Made by a program: the position numbers and the translations under genes | Assembly (NCBI GenBank): GCA_965178125.1 | Contig: OZ237735.1 | Location: 1,302,001 to 1,366,000, forward strand | Direction: 5' to 3' | Origin: Bilabrum cf. latius | Taxonomy: Eukaryota; Bigyra: Bicosoecida; Bigyra; Bicosoecida | Length of the DNA: 64,000 nucleotides | Notes under the pieces: generated by a model | Told to the model about the DNA's origin: nothing | Seen by the model: the letters and a program-made list of their open reading frames with translations, nothing else | Databases searched by the model: none | Part shown: piece after piece, positions 11,150-22,001 of the stretch | Numbering within the stretch: position 1 is the first letter of the stretch | Layout: each line of letters opens with the position of its first letter

Positions 11150-14100
11150 ATGCTCGGACTACAACAGTCTAATGATGGTAGTGGGATTGATATTGGAATA
11201 GCTGTCTGCTATGCCGCTGCGTTTGCGTCGATCATCCCGCATGTCTGGGGACTATTTGGCGAGGATGGTGTGCTGCCGTATTCAAGATACTTTGGCCAAG
11301 AGTCGACCCATCAAGCCCCATCTGTCGAACTAATTCAAAGGATTCCTTCATTCTTGTGGTTTGCTGGCGATTTGGGCTTGCCGTATGAGGTTATGGCGCA
11401 CGCATTTGCTGTGTTAGGTTTCACACTGTCAGTTGCTGCTGCATTGCAACCATCTTCCTTGCTACTCTTATCGATATGGTTGCTCCACTTAGGCCTTGTA
11501 GTATCTGGACAGACATTTCTATCATTCCAGTGGGATTCGCTTCTGTAGGAAGCCGGTTTCGTTGCCATTTTGCACGCACCTGTTTTGCCGGAGTGGACCT
11601 GGGCCCTTGTTTCGGGCCGTAAACACGCCTTGTCCCGCCCACCACCGGCACGCTGGGCGTTCAGGTTCCTGTTATTTAAGTTGATGCTGCTGAGCGGGTA
11701 TGTCAAGCTGTAGTCTCGGTGTGATACGTGGATGAACCTTACAGCTACAGAGTACCACTTCGCGACGTAGCCACTCCCGACCGCAGCAGCCTGGTTACTG
11801 CACCAGACGCCCCCGGTACTTCACAAAGTTGCGGTAGCGGTCACGATGTGGGCTGAAGGTCCGGGCGCATTCCTGCTGATTGTGCCTCACCACGGGATTG
11901 CCAGGTTCGCAGCATACATGCAGCTGCTTCTGCAAATGATGATTTCGATCAGCGGAAGCTACACATACTTTAATTTGCTAACCATGGTACTTTGTACTGC
12001 TGTGCTGTAGACGAGCGTAGTACCGGGCATTCCTGGCGAGATTGGTGCCTCGGCGAGCGAGCAGCAGGGTGCTGCAGTTCCCAATCACATAGACCAGCGA
12101 AAAGGCAGTGACAGTGGCACAGCGGTTCGCGGCCGTGCCAGCGGTGGCAGCAAACACAGCTCCACTTTGAGGTCGGCCAATCCTGCCGGAGAGGATGTGG
12201 ACAATCAGGCTGAAGAGGACGAAGGCAATGTGGCAAGGCACATTGCTCGTGGCTGCAGGGGTCTCGCAGACACCGCATACAGCGAAGGCTTCTTGCTGGC
12301 AGCCAGGAAACTGTGGGCCTGGTTCGAGGGTAGCATCACCGGAAGTGTCCTGACTGCGCTGGGCATGGTCTGGTTTGTGCAAGCATCGTGCGCATAGATG
12401 TTCAGCCTGTACAGTGTCGTGCCCCCTGGCTCTGAAGGCGGCGAGTCCACCAGTTCTGATCTGCACAGGGCTCAGCTGGTTCCAGTGCACGGTCTGGGTG
12501 GCTTTATTGCAAATTTCATGGATGAAGCAACCCCTCTCTGGCGAAAATTCGATCTGAAGATGCGAATGGGAGTAGAGGAAGCAGACGAGTGGATCCAGCT
12601 GCTGGTGCCGGTCGCTCTGTGGGGCTTCGCTATAGTATGGACGGGGGCGTGCCTTCTGTTCCTTGCAGACCAAGCCAGCTGCAGCATTCTAGGGTGCATG
12701 AGCTGTTGTTACGTGGCCGACAATTGCCAATGCTGTGCTGGAACATCTGGGGGTTGGGCTAGGCCCGATGGGCGATCTCCGGGGAGCGAAAACACGACCG
12801 TAGAGTTGCCGGTTGATACTGCCAAACTGCAGGGAGATCCGAGTGATTCTGGTGTTGATAATACCTCGGAAGCCTAGGCCACGGCGCAGCTCCGTCGGCG
12901 CGGTCCTGCTCGGGCACAAACTGGTGCTGCATCAGATACGCCCGCTGGTGGCCCAGCCTGGGAGCAGCCACAAGACAATGGATCGTCAGATACAGATGCT
13001 ACCCGCGAAATCGGGAACCTACCCTAGGTAGAGCAGCGGCATGTTTGCAGTGCCACTGCTAGTTTAGCGCTGTATGGCGTGGGTGCTTCTATCTGGAGAT
13101 TGGTGGCGTCGCTTCTGATGCTGTCGCACGCTGTCTTCATCTGCTGCTGCCTTGCCCTGTGGCTCTGCTGCTCTGCTTGGCCGCTGCTGCACTCTCTTGG
13201 GCTCGCACAGCAGCAGCTACAGAATGGCGCACCGCCATTCGTGCACAGTGTAGCATCCAAACTTGGCAACTGGCGCGTCGCAAGCTACTACGGTCTGTTT
13301 CGGTCCATGACGGGGGTTGGCCAGTCGGCCGTGGACGACTGGGGGTTGCCGGTTTCGGTCCCCGCTCGCCCCGAGCTCATTGTTGAAGGCTCGCGATTGC
13401 CTGCTGGGGTTACAGAGGGTAGCATATCTGCTGATGATCTCCACTGGGAGGAGCTGCCCTTCAGGCACAAGCCTGGGGACCTGGCAGGCGAGCCAACGTC
13501 AGTCGTGCCGTTCTAGCCTAGGTTCGATTGGCAGATGTGGTTTGCAGCCCTTGGCTAGCACTAGCACGCTCCATGGCTGTTGTCTGCCGTGGATAAGGTA
13601 CTGGATGGCAGTCCGGACGTGATCGAGCTGTTCGATGCCGATAAGTGGCCTTTCGTCCCTGAGTCCGGCGGCAACGCCAGCAGCGCAAGTGCTGGTCGCC
13701 CAGCGCGGGACGAGGACATCGTCACGCTGTATGGAGGAAAGGAGGTGCTGCGTCCAGACGCCATCAGGATTCAAAAGTACTTGTATGATTTCACCAGGCT
13801 AGACACCCCTTGGGCCAGACGATTGCCTATTGAACGGAGAGCCGAGGCAGTGCTGCCTTGGGGATCCTTCGCGGCCGGAAACAGGAGCGTAGGCACAAAA
13901 GGGGCAATACAAAGGCACTTGCTTCTTCTCGCCGGCCACTTGCTTGGCTCTGAAGCTGCCAGCACCGCCCTGAGTGCAGATGGACCGGCCAAAGAGGGCT
14001 ACGAGCAAGACCAGTCGTTGCAAGGAGGTCACGCAGGACCACGCCCCCAGGCCGGGACGGACCTGCCCTGGTACTACAGAGAGCGGGAGGGGGGAGACTG

Positions 14101-14815
14101 GCTGTTCCCTGTTGTGAAGGGGCAGATATCGCCGAGTCTTCAGAGGCACGGGTGGTCCTCCGTGTCGCAGCGAGAAAGGCGGCGCATCCGCGCTGCAAGG
14201 AAGCAGTGCCTCTTCAGCGGTGGTAGCTTGGACGTGGGGTCTGTGCCTGACGGCGCCCTGGTGGGCCTTAGGCTACGAATGCAGCGGAAGACTCGTGGTC
14301 ATGGAATCAAAGAGCCTGCAAGCCTTTCTGTTGAGTTGCTAGCCGCGTGGGATGCCTTGCTCTAGTCAGTCCGAGAGCTGTGCTCTGCCGCGACAGAGGC
14401 GCTTCCTTCGTTCATCCTGTGGGGCGCCTAGCCACCCGAGAGGGTCCTGCAGCTAGTGGGTCTGAATCGCACGGGGAGTGCCCCGCCAAGCGGTCGGTTT
14501 CTAGGAGCCTTGTTCCAAGTGCTGGACGATGCCGGGGGCTTGGCGGGGACAGCTGCTATCGGTAGTCTGGGCAGTAGCAGCGGCATGCGGTTCCTCAGGC
14601 AGCTGGGCAGTCTCAGCTGTGAGGTGTCCAGGCATGCCTCGGAATTGATGGATAGACACAAAGATTCAGGGGGGTTTCCATCAGGCTTGTGGGCGGGTTG
14701 CATCGCGGCTGCGATTGGGGTCCGGCTACTGATGCTGTGGGTATGGAGCTTCGCCCGGTGCGGGGGCGGCAGCGTGTAGAAGCGCCACTAGGAGCTGAAA
14801 TCGAAGGTAGACTGA
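11150..14815 (+). CDS. Lipase maturation factor (LMF) family membrane protein
   Basis: A single exon of about 1,221 residues (ATG 11150, TGA 14813-14815). Fourteen in-frame TAGs: 11546, 11711, 11768, 12008, 12395, 12875, 13025, 13514, 13556, 13562, 14363, 14429, 14777, 14789. The N-terminal third is hydrophobic and multi-pass and follows the LMF pattern closely: AFASIIPHVWGLFGEDGVLP, SFQWDSLL-x-EAGF, TWMNLTATEYHFAT-x-PLPT, YFNLLTMVLC. The second hallmark block, RFDWQMWFAALG, is near residue 791. LMF proteins sit in the ER membrane and, in vertebrates, help fold and assemble secreted lipases. The x in the T-x-P-L-P block (residue 207) is TAG where relatives have a near-invariant Gln. The middle contains low-complexity Ser/Gly-rich inserts, and the protein is longer than animal LMF1 (roughly 570 residues). 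Its adjacency to the lipase gene suggests, but does not prove, a functional link. Confidence 0.92.
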
Positions 14816-14970
14816 TACGAATGCGCATTTTGATTAAGCTTGCGTCGCCTGGCCTCTGGCCCAAGCCGCTCAGCCCTAGGCTGGGTGCGCTGAAGTAGCG
14901 TGTGAAACCACCAAATACAACTAGAGACTCGGAATTCTGTCGGCCTCGAATCAGTCACACGAGCATTACC

Positions 14971-17058
14971 ATGGACACACTCGCCCAGTATGGCTCCGAC
15001 TCCGACGACAGTGATGTAGGTAAAGCATCTGGCGCAGCCAATGCGCAGCGGGGTGGCGAATCAAGTGGACCACCGCGCAGTACCGAGCTGCTTGCAGTCG
15101 CCATCGACAGCACCCCAGCTTTGGCCCAGTCAGCGTCAAGCTCGTCTGCGACGCGTCGTGCTGGAATGTCACATACGATACCATCGAGTGTCGCCGCAGT
15201 CGCAGCCTCCGGGGGCTAGGTCGTTGGATCTGGCAGAGTGCAGGTGAGCTAATCGAAACTGCACCTGTTCCTGTCTAACCCCACAGATAACGTGTGTGTC
15301 GTCTTATCGTTGAAATTGGGTTTACTTTCATTATTGCAGGAAGCTCATATCGATGCCTGGGACTTCAAGAGATAGTTCAACATGTTTTAGGGCCACGGCG
15401 TGGCCTTGGCCCCTGGCAGCGAGACTGGAGGAACGCTGGTCACGGAAAAACTTGGAATGGACAGAAAATTTAAAGGTCTGCCAAAAGATGATGGCGATGA
15501 TTCCGAGCAAGTGACAGAGGCGGAGCGGCAGGCTGAGAGAGAGGCCGAGCAGGCTGCAGACCGAGCAGCGGCGGCACAGCAGCTATAGTCAATGGAAACG
15601 GCAGCAGAGGTAGTATAGGGCGGCAAGCGATCACGCAGGCAGATGCGCGAAGCAATGCGGGAGCGCCGAGCCGTGCTGGGCAAGTATTTGCGGGACCAGT
15701 CCCGGACGGTGACGGCTGTGGAGGCTGGCACGCTCACCCCGCTGCAGCGCCGCTCCAGGATCGAGATGGGCCTGCCCATGGAGGAGCTCCACGAGAGTGA
15801 GCGCGGGATCGGGACATCCACTGCACCCGCAGCAGGGGCTGGAGCCGGCGCGGCGGCAGACGGGACCGAGGGACCCGGCCGCAAGCGACGAAGGGTTGAG
15901 GGCGCAGGGGGGGGCAAGACGCTCGAGCAGTGCGAGTTCGTGCTGCACGCCAAGGAGGCCACGGACTACCAGGGCCGGGCATGGACGGCGCCCCCCTCCG
16001 GACTGCGAGTGCCCGACGAGCCTCCGAAGGGTGGCGCCCCTCGGCGCCTGCTGCACCGCTACACTGGTCACAGCAAGGGGGTCAACTGGGTGGAGTTCCT
16101 GCCGGGGACAGGGCATCTCCTCCTCACTGCGGGACTGGAGGGCAACTGCAAGATCTGGTCCACCACTGGGGAAAGAAAAGTGCTCGCTACTTACAAGGGG
16201 CACACGGCCGGGACTCGGCAGGCGCGCTTCGCCCCCGACGGCGAGTCGTTCTACAGTGCGAGCTACGATGGCTACGTCAAGGTCTGGGACGTCACCACCG
16301 GGAAGGCAATCGCTTCGCTGGGCGACGGAAGCAGCACCCCTGTGTGCGCCACGCCGTATCCCCAAGACGGCCGGGTCGTGCTGGTGGGCATGCACGACAA
16401 GCGCATCCTCCAGTACGACTCGCGGGCCCCCAGCGAGCCCGTGCAGGTGTACGACTACCACCTCTCCTCCGTGAACTCTATCACGTTTTGCGATGAGAAC
16501 AGGCGCTTCGTGAGCACGAGCGACGATAAGAAGATCCTCGCGTGGGACTACGACGTGCCCGTGCCCATCAAGTACATCTCGGACCCGACCATGCAGGCCA
16601 TCCCATCGGCTGCCCTGCATCCCTCGGGAGAGTTCGTGGTGGGCCAGTCGATGGACAACACCATCGTCTGCTACGCGGTGATGGGCTTCAGGCTTAACCG
16701 GAAGAAGGTGTACCGGGGCCACATCAGCGCCGGCTTCGCGTGCCAGCCCTGTTTCAGCCCGGCCGGGGACTTGATTGCATCGGGGGACAGCAAGGGGCGG
16801 CTGTTCGTGTGGGACTGGAAGAGGAGGAGAATCGTCACGACGATTCAGGCGCACGAGAGGCAGCCTTGCATCGGCGCGGCTTGGCACCCAGCAGACGGCA
16901 ATATAATGGCTACGAGTGGGTGGGATGGAGAAGCTCGCCTGTGGGGCGTGGACGGCGGGAGGCCAGCTAAGCGAGCGGAGCGGGATGATGACCAACGGGG
17001 GGCTGCGAAAGGTGGGGCAGGGAGTAGCGCTGCTGCAATGGGTGGCGCAGAGTCTTGA
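14971..17058 (+). CDS. CDC40: Pre-mRNA-processing factor 17 (CDC40/PRP17), WD40 splicing factor
   Basis: Two exons: 14971-15243 and 15340-17058, with a 96-nt intron (GTGAGC...TTGCAG, phase 0). About 663 residues, TGA stop. The N-terminus (YGSDSDDSD, then LAVAIDSTPALA) and the segment EAHIDAWDFKR-x-FNMF match the non-repeat region of CDC40. HAKEATDYQGR precedes a WD40 propeller from about residue 329 to 645 (YTGHSKGVNWVEFLP, FVSTSDDKKILAWDYDVPV, SMDNTIVCY, GWDGEARLWG). CDC40 is a spliceosomal factor for the second catalytic step, which fits a genome with introns. Five in-frame TAGs (15217, 15373, 15388, 15586, 15616), all in the N-terminal region and none in the propeller. The TAG at 15373 aligns with the Gln of the family motif F-x-x-Q. 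The start is the ATG giving MDTLAQYGSD; no better upstream ATG is present. Confidence 0.96.
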
Positions 17059-17150
17059 AAAGGTATCCAACTGGAAGTTGATTCTACTTCTGAACTGCGT
17101 GAGCCACACGACCAAACACTTGACTGCATTCTCAATCATCTTGGTATCGT

Positions 17151-17435
17151 TCACATCGCCGTGAAGTAAATGATCAGAGCCACAACCACCACGCCAACTA
17201 CTGCTGCTGCGATGACCACAGGAGTGTTATCTGCGGCTGGTTTGTTCGCAAAGCCTGCGATACATCAGATACGAAGCTAGTAGCAACTAGAGTGCGTTGG
17301 CCGAAATCAAGGCATGCGACGGAAGATTCCGCAGCAGAATCTGCAGGTATCACCTTTTCTATTCGACTGGATGTCATTGGCTCGCCTAAGCTCTGAAGCA
17401 GACATTGAATCGGTCGGAACGTTGCGCTGCCTCAT
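17151..17435 (-). CDS. Small tail-anchored membrane protein, possibly RAMP4/SERP1-like
   Basis: Proposed two-exon gene: 17435-17354 and 17254-17151, with a 99-nt intron (GTGATA...TATCGCAG, phase 1). It encodes 61 residues and ends in TGA, with no TAG codons. The N-terminal half is basic and polar (ASELRRANDIQSNRKG). The C-terminal ~28 residues form one hydrophobic helix (VVIAAAVVGVVVVALIIYF) followed by only three residues, the geometry of a tail anchor. Length, basic N-terminus and terminal helix resemble the ER translocon-associated RAMP4/SERP1 family, but sequence similarity is weak and that name is a guess. The model is supported by frame-consistent splice sites, and by filling an otherwise empty 590-bp gap. 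It is convergent with CDC40 (92 bp) and divergent from the reductase gene. Confidence 0.45.
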
Positions 17436-17651
17436 TCCACCTTGGTCTGCGCTGGCCGGACTTGGATAGGTAGACAACTTTTGGTATGCAGTGCCCAGAC
17501 AATATGAATTCCATCACTTAACGGACATCTTACCTATTTTATGCTCGCGTAAAGTTGATGAGAGGCATCTTTTTCGTGGTATCAGCAACGATCGTCACAT
17601 GAGCAGAACCTTGTCTGCGCCGATCCCGCCACGTGTATGAAATATATTGGA

Positions 17652-19233
17652 ATGAGAAGGCTCGCCGTATCATTATCGAAGTTGCCCCGTTCGTCTGAGT
17701 CTGCAATTGGAGTTGTTAAGGCAGCAATCAACCTAGGATGCGATGTTTTGTTGCAGCCCTCCCACTGTAAGTCTCCTCTTGCATAGCACGCAAGCAAAGC
17801 ATTTTCGTAGCGTTGGATCGCCACCCTGTTTGCTCTTTGTATTCTCAATTGCGGCGGCAGGTGACGGACATGCTGCTAGGATATTGGGGGATTCAATTCG
17901 CCAGGCTGGCGGGATGCAGCCAGGCAGGTCAGTGTTCGTGTCCATCGGCGTCGTGGAGGGCGACAGAAAAGCTGAGCTCATCGCCAGATACGGCAAGAAT
18001 GCATCCAAAGGATTAAGCCTCCCCGCAGTGGCTTCCATCGATGAGCACAGCGCGAACTGCATGGAACCAGATTGCCTGGAGGAGGAGCTAACGTCAGCAC
18101 GATCGGCTCTGCCAGACGACTGCCCGGTCGTTGCGCTCCTGCAGAATCCAGAGGATCACTCCGTGGCACATTTGAACAGCTTCTCCGCTACCCAGCGACA
18201 GCAACTGGAGGCCGATGGCTAGAAGGTGTCACCGGGCGGCGTGCTGCTTCCCACCGCTGGAGCAGCTGCCAGCGCCTCGGCTGGTGTGCCTGGGCAGGCC
18301 GAGGCGCAGAAACCATCGCTCGTTGAAACCATCCGGGCTGAAGCGTACCGCATCCAGCCGGAGTTGCAAGACAAGGTGCGCGTGGCATTCGGCGCACTCG
18401 AGAGCCTTCGCCTGGCAGGCTCCTGCTCCGGGTACGGCGTGCTGTCGGAGGGGTTTGGCGACCCCGAAGCAATGTCGGGGTTCTCGCACGAGAGTCTCTT
18501 CGGCCTGGCCAAGCAAGCGGCGGTGGATGCAGGCGGGGCAGCGGAGTCTGGCCTTCATGCTCTCGCCATGCCGGGCAACCCAGTGGAGCGTGCGGCGCTC
18601 CGGTCCGCTGGAGCAGATGCTCTGAGCCGCGGGCTGTCCGTGCTCGTCACACGGCCGCACGCAGGCAGGGATAGGTCCGGAGCCCCTGTCCCCTTGCTGC
18701 CTGCCCCTGACGCCAGCGACTACGGTGCGGTGCTCGCGCAGACCATGGAGCACTTCACGGCGCCCAGCAAGGAAGAGGCTCATGCCGCTGGTCTGACGGA
18801 CGAGGAGCTGGCCGAGGTGGACCAGGCCTGCCAGTGGATCAGGGGCTACTTCGAGAGTATGGAGGGACAGCGGAAGAACTACACGTCCCCGTCGCACTTC
18901 GAGTACGACTTAGCTACGTAGGTGGCGCCCACCCTGCGGGATAAGGTGCACAGCATGGACGACGAGAGCGCGGCTGCCATCGCCCGCTTCATCGAGGCGT
19001 ACGGCAGGCGGGTCGCGGCCGACTCGGAAGACCGCGTTCGGGGATATTTCGAAGAAAAAAAGAACAGCGAGAGCGTGGCTGCGATCCGACCGGGAGAGGC
19101 CCTCGACCTCTACAGCCTTCGATGGCTGCAAGAGTTCGGGGCGTAGCAGTCGGGACGGCAGGACCGCCAGGATGCAGCTGTACCCGTGGTGGAGCCCATG
19201 GCAATTGAGGACATTGAAAGGTGGGTCAATTGA
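17652..19233 (+). CDS. Divergent aldo-keto reductase-like protein
   Basis: Two exons: 17652-17766 and 17861-19233, with a 94-nt intron (GTAAGT...GCGGCAG, phase 1). About 495 residues, TGA stop. In-frame TAGs at 18220, 18919, 19144. The N-terminal part follows the aldo-keto reductase layout: VVKAAINLGCDVLLQPSHC, then HAARILGDSI, a VFVSIGVVEG strand, and CMEPDCLEEEL followed by VVALLQNPE, which resembles the family pattern C-x-x-P-x-F-L-x-x-E-L...L-H-N-P-E. The Tyr of the canonical D-x-A-x-x-Y catalytic motif is not where expected (the sequence there is LLQPSHCDG), so oxidoreductase activity is doubtful. The C-terminal half (EELAEVDQACQWIRGYFE; DALSRGLSVLVTRPH) is compatible with the later AKR helices. 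The start is the ATG just upstream of the first helix. The assignment is by motif layout only. Confidence 0.6.
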
Positions 19234-19294
19234 GCTGCGACAAACAGCTGCCCATTCGGTTGGGAATGATCACTCGCTCTCAATACGGTACATG

Positions 19295-19330
19295 CAGTTT
19301 CGTATGCAGCAGCAGTTTCGTATGCAGCAG
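19295..19330. repeat. Two exact tandem copies of an 18-bp unit
   Basis: CAGTTTCGTATGCAGCAG occurs twice back to back at 19295-19312 and 19313-19330. It lies in the short convergent intergenic region between the reductase-like gene and the RRM gene. Confidence 0.9.
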
Positions 19331-19413
19331 TAGTGCTTCGCAGCTCTCGTCAATGCTTCCATGGACGGTTTGCGACGTTGGATGTCGTATGTCAGCACCG
19401 AAGGAGTGCTCAG

Positions 19414-21825
19414 TCAGTCGTTGCCTTCTGCTTTTGCCATCTCTTTCCCAAGTGCTGCCTGTGCAGCTCCGCTCGTTGTCGGTGCTGCAGGCTGTGCCCC
19501 TGCAAGAGTTGGCACTGCAGGCAATACTGCTTGGATGTTGGCTGGGTGCGTGAGCGTGCCGGTAGGGGCAAGCACGGGCCCAACGCCGCTGGCGGCATGC
19601 ATGTTGCCTCCAGGAACTGGCATGAAGCCAGGCGCGCGACCCATTGCAGCCAAACCCATCGGTGCGGGCACCGCGGAATAACTCTGAGGGGGAACTGGCC
19701 CGAGGATGCTCATCGGACTCGACATCATCACCTGGGTATTGCCGCCGATGAAGGGCGCAGGAAATCCTTGCAGCTGCCCGCCCGGTCCTGCGAACGGATG
19801 CATGCCTCCCTGGAGGAGCGGGGCGACCTGAGCAGCATGCATTTGGGGGGCCATCCCGCCATGGTACTGCTGCTGGGTAGCGGCTGCAGCGGGGGCATGC
19901 CTCCCTGCAGGAAACCTCGGTCCGGAGCCTGTCCGTCTCACTGCGTGTCCGCCAGCAGCTGCGCTGCCGCCCCGATCTTTGGCCGCCTTGATATCCTTGA
20001 TTGGCATGCCGGCGATGATCCGTGGCGATGTTCGAATGCAGCGCTCAACCTCCTCGGCTGTCCGCATGGTGACGAAGCAGAAGTCCCTGCGGAATTGGGT
20101 GCGGTAACTGCCGCCCTTCGTCTGCAGATGGCCCGTCTCGGATCGATAGTATACGGGTCTGTACACGTCCTGTACCTCCCCAAATTGGGAAAAGTGCATC
20201 TCGATAGTTTCATCTTCGATTGCGGTAGGCACGCCGCTCACGTACAGGCGGTGCTGCCCGCTAATGCCTCGCTACCGCGGCGGCCTAGGCTGTCCCTGCG
20301 CAACTGCGTGGAGCAAACCCTCTGGCTGCGCCCCATGAGCATGGTATTCCTGAGGCATCCAAGCCATGGGAGCGCCCTAGGCCTGCCCGGCTCCTTGAAT
20401 TGTCGGCTGCATGGGCATGCTCGCTGCCACCTGAGGCTGCGGGCCGCTGCTAGCTGCATCCCGTGCGTGTGCCATGCCCTCGGCCTGCGTCGCAACCTGT
20501 AGCACGCCTGCTGATAGTGTGGCTGCCGTTGCTTTCGTCCGTCCAGGTGCGCTCGCTGCTGTCTGTTCCACGGCGGCTGGTCCCTCGGGCGAAGATTCAG
20601 GCATCCTGACACCCGGTCGCCTGCTCAAATGTGATGGGGGGCGCGTTGATGCCGCCGTCCTAGCAAATTGTGGACCTGTTGTCATGCTTTGCTTGGACTT
20701 TATAGCTGAGCCGCGTATTGTGTTTCCGAGCGGCTGTAGTTTCTGCATGTGCAGACTTGGAGACCGGCCGGCCGAGCCTCGATACACGTGCTCAGTGTCG
20801 CTGAACCTCCGAAACCCCGCGTCATGGATCCGCAGCTATCGCTTGGCATCGTCAGATGGGAGCGCAGCCATTGACTACGACTACTGAGCGGACCTAAGCT
20901 CACGGAGCATGGGTGGCCGGGCGGGCCACTCTGCCTCGGGGCGGCGGTGGAAATTGCCTTCGCTAGTTGGCATGCTTCCCGAAGTCGACTCTCCCTAGGG
21001 AACGCTTCTCGTCTCTGCAGCTGCACTTGATGAGTCTGAGCCACTTGGCACTGCTGTGCTAGGTGGGGGGCTGGACGTACCTCTGCGAGATCGGCTCGAG
21101 ATGAGACCATGCTTTTGAGCTCCAAACAGCATCGATCTGTCTTGCTCGTTCATTTCTGAGCCTGTACTCCATGCTAGTGGTCCATCGTGAGGGCCGGCCG
21201 TCAAGCTATCGGCCAGGCCTCCCTAGCCCTGGCTCTTCGGTGCAAGGATGGGATCTGCCTCTGAGGATCTCTCCGCCACGTCTCGGCTTGAACTGCTCGA
21301 TGACGTACCACCGAACAACGAAGACAAAAACCGAAAACCTCTCGGTACTGGAGGTGCTGATCTGGTTGTAAGGCGATCTGAGGAGTCCTCCGATGGTACA
21401 GTTGCTGCTGGGACACTGTAGGATGACTTGTGAGGCATAAGTTCCGGTGAAACACGCTGCTTGCTGCGTACACCACTACTCTCGCTATCTGCCGAATGGG
21501 ACATGTGCTCAGAAATGTGCTATACCGCTGAGCTTGCAGTGGGTCCGCCTGAGGTAACTATCTCCACGATACACAGGACAAGATCCCTGTCCACTTCGAA
21601 TGCGCTGCCATCGAGCCTTTGGCACTCTTCAACCACATTTTCCCCCACTAAGATTACATCAATTGGCCCATCTCTCCCGGCTGCCGCCCACTGCCTTGTG
21701 TCGACGTGCAGGACTCGCCCACTACCTCGTGTAAGAGTTGACTGAAGGAATTTTCTGGCTAATGCATCGACCTCCCGCTCTGCAATCGGAGGGAATCCAA
21801 GGATTCTAATCTTACAAGATTGCAT
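19414..21825 (-). CDS. RRM-domain RNA-binding protein with long disordered regions
   Basis: A single exon of about 803 residues (ATG 21825, TGA 19416-19414). Eight in-frame TAGs: 20272, 20377, 20836, 20875, 20881, 20995, 21223, 21520. A clear RRM spans about residues 524-610: RNP2-like RLYVSGVP, then ETIEMHFSQFGEVQDVYRPV, RNP1-like RDFCFVTM and AEEVERCIRTSP. The N-terminal ~95 residues (KIRILGFPPIAEREVDALA; LDGSAFEVDRDLVLCIVEI) have the beta-alpha-beta feel of a second, degenerate RRM. The region between is Ser/Pro/Gln-rich and probably disordered, and the C-terminus is rich in Met/Gly/Pro/Gln. The overall plan suits an hnRNP- or mRNA-regulating protein, but no orthologue can be named. It is divergent from the aminopeptidase gene over about 176 bp. 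Confidence 0.85.
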
Positions 21826-22001
21826 CTATCGTATTTCGACTCTCCCATGCCCGCTTACTTGTGCCATTCCACGTTTACTGTGCCTGCTTCATCCAGTCGG
21901 TAGTGCTCGCACCGCTGATAGTATGCTCGCAACAAAATGGATTAAATCAGATCACGACTGCCATACACGAGCAACACTTTCGAGGTGGTATCAAGCAAGA
22001 A
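21826..22001. promoter_or_regulatory. Divergent intergenic region, probable shared promoter
   Basis: A gap of about 176 bp between the ATG of the RRM gene (minus) and the first in-frame ATG of the M17 aminopeptidase (plus). Part of it is open in the aminopeptidase frame without an ATG, so it could instead include an upstream exon of that gene. Confidence 0.35.

Noticed and set aside
11546-11548. TAG = leucine (as in some algal mitochondria and a reported rhizarian)
   Set aside because: This one site (LMF SLL-x-EAGF) aligns with Leu in relatives, but strongly conserved TAG columns elsewhere (T-x-P, L-x-SGKFD, x-R in RPAP1, CDC40) call for Gln.
15631-17154. A 507-codon open frame antisense to CDC40
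   Set aside because: Same mirror effect; the plus strand encodes an unmistakable WD40 protein.
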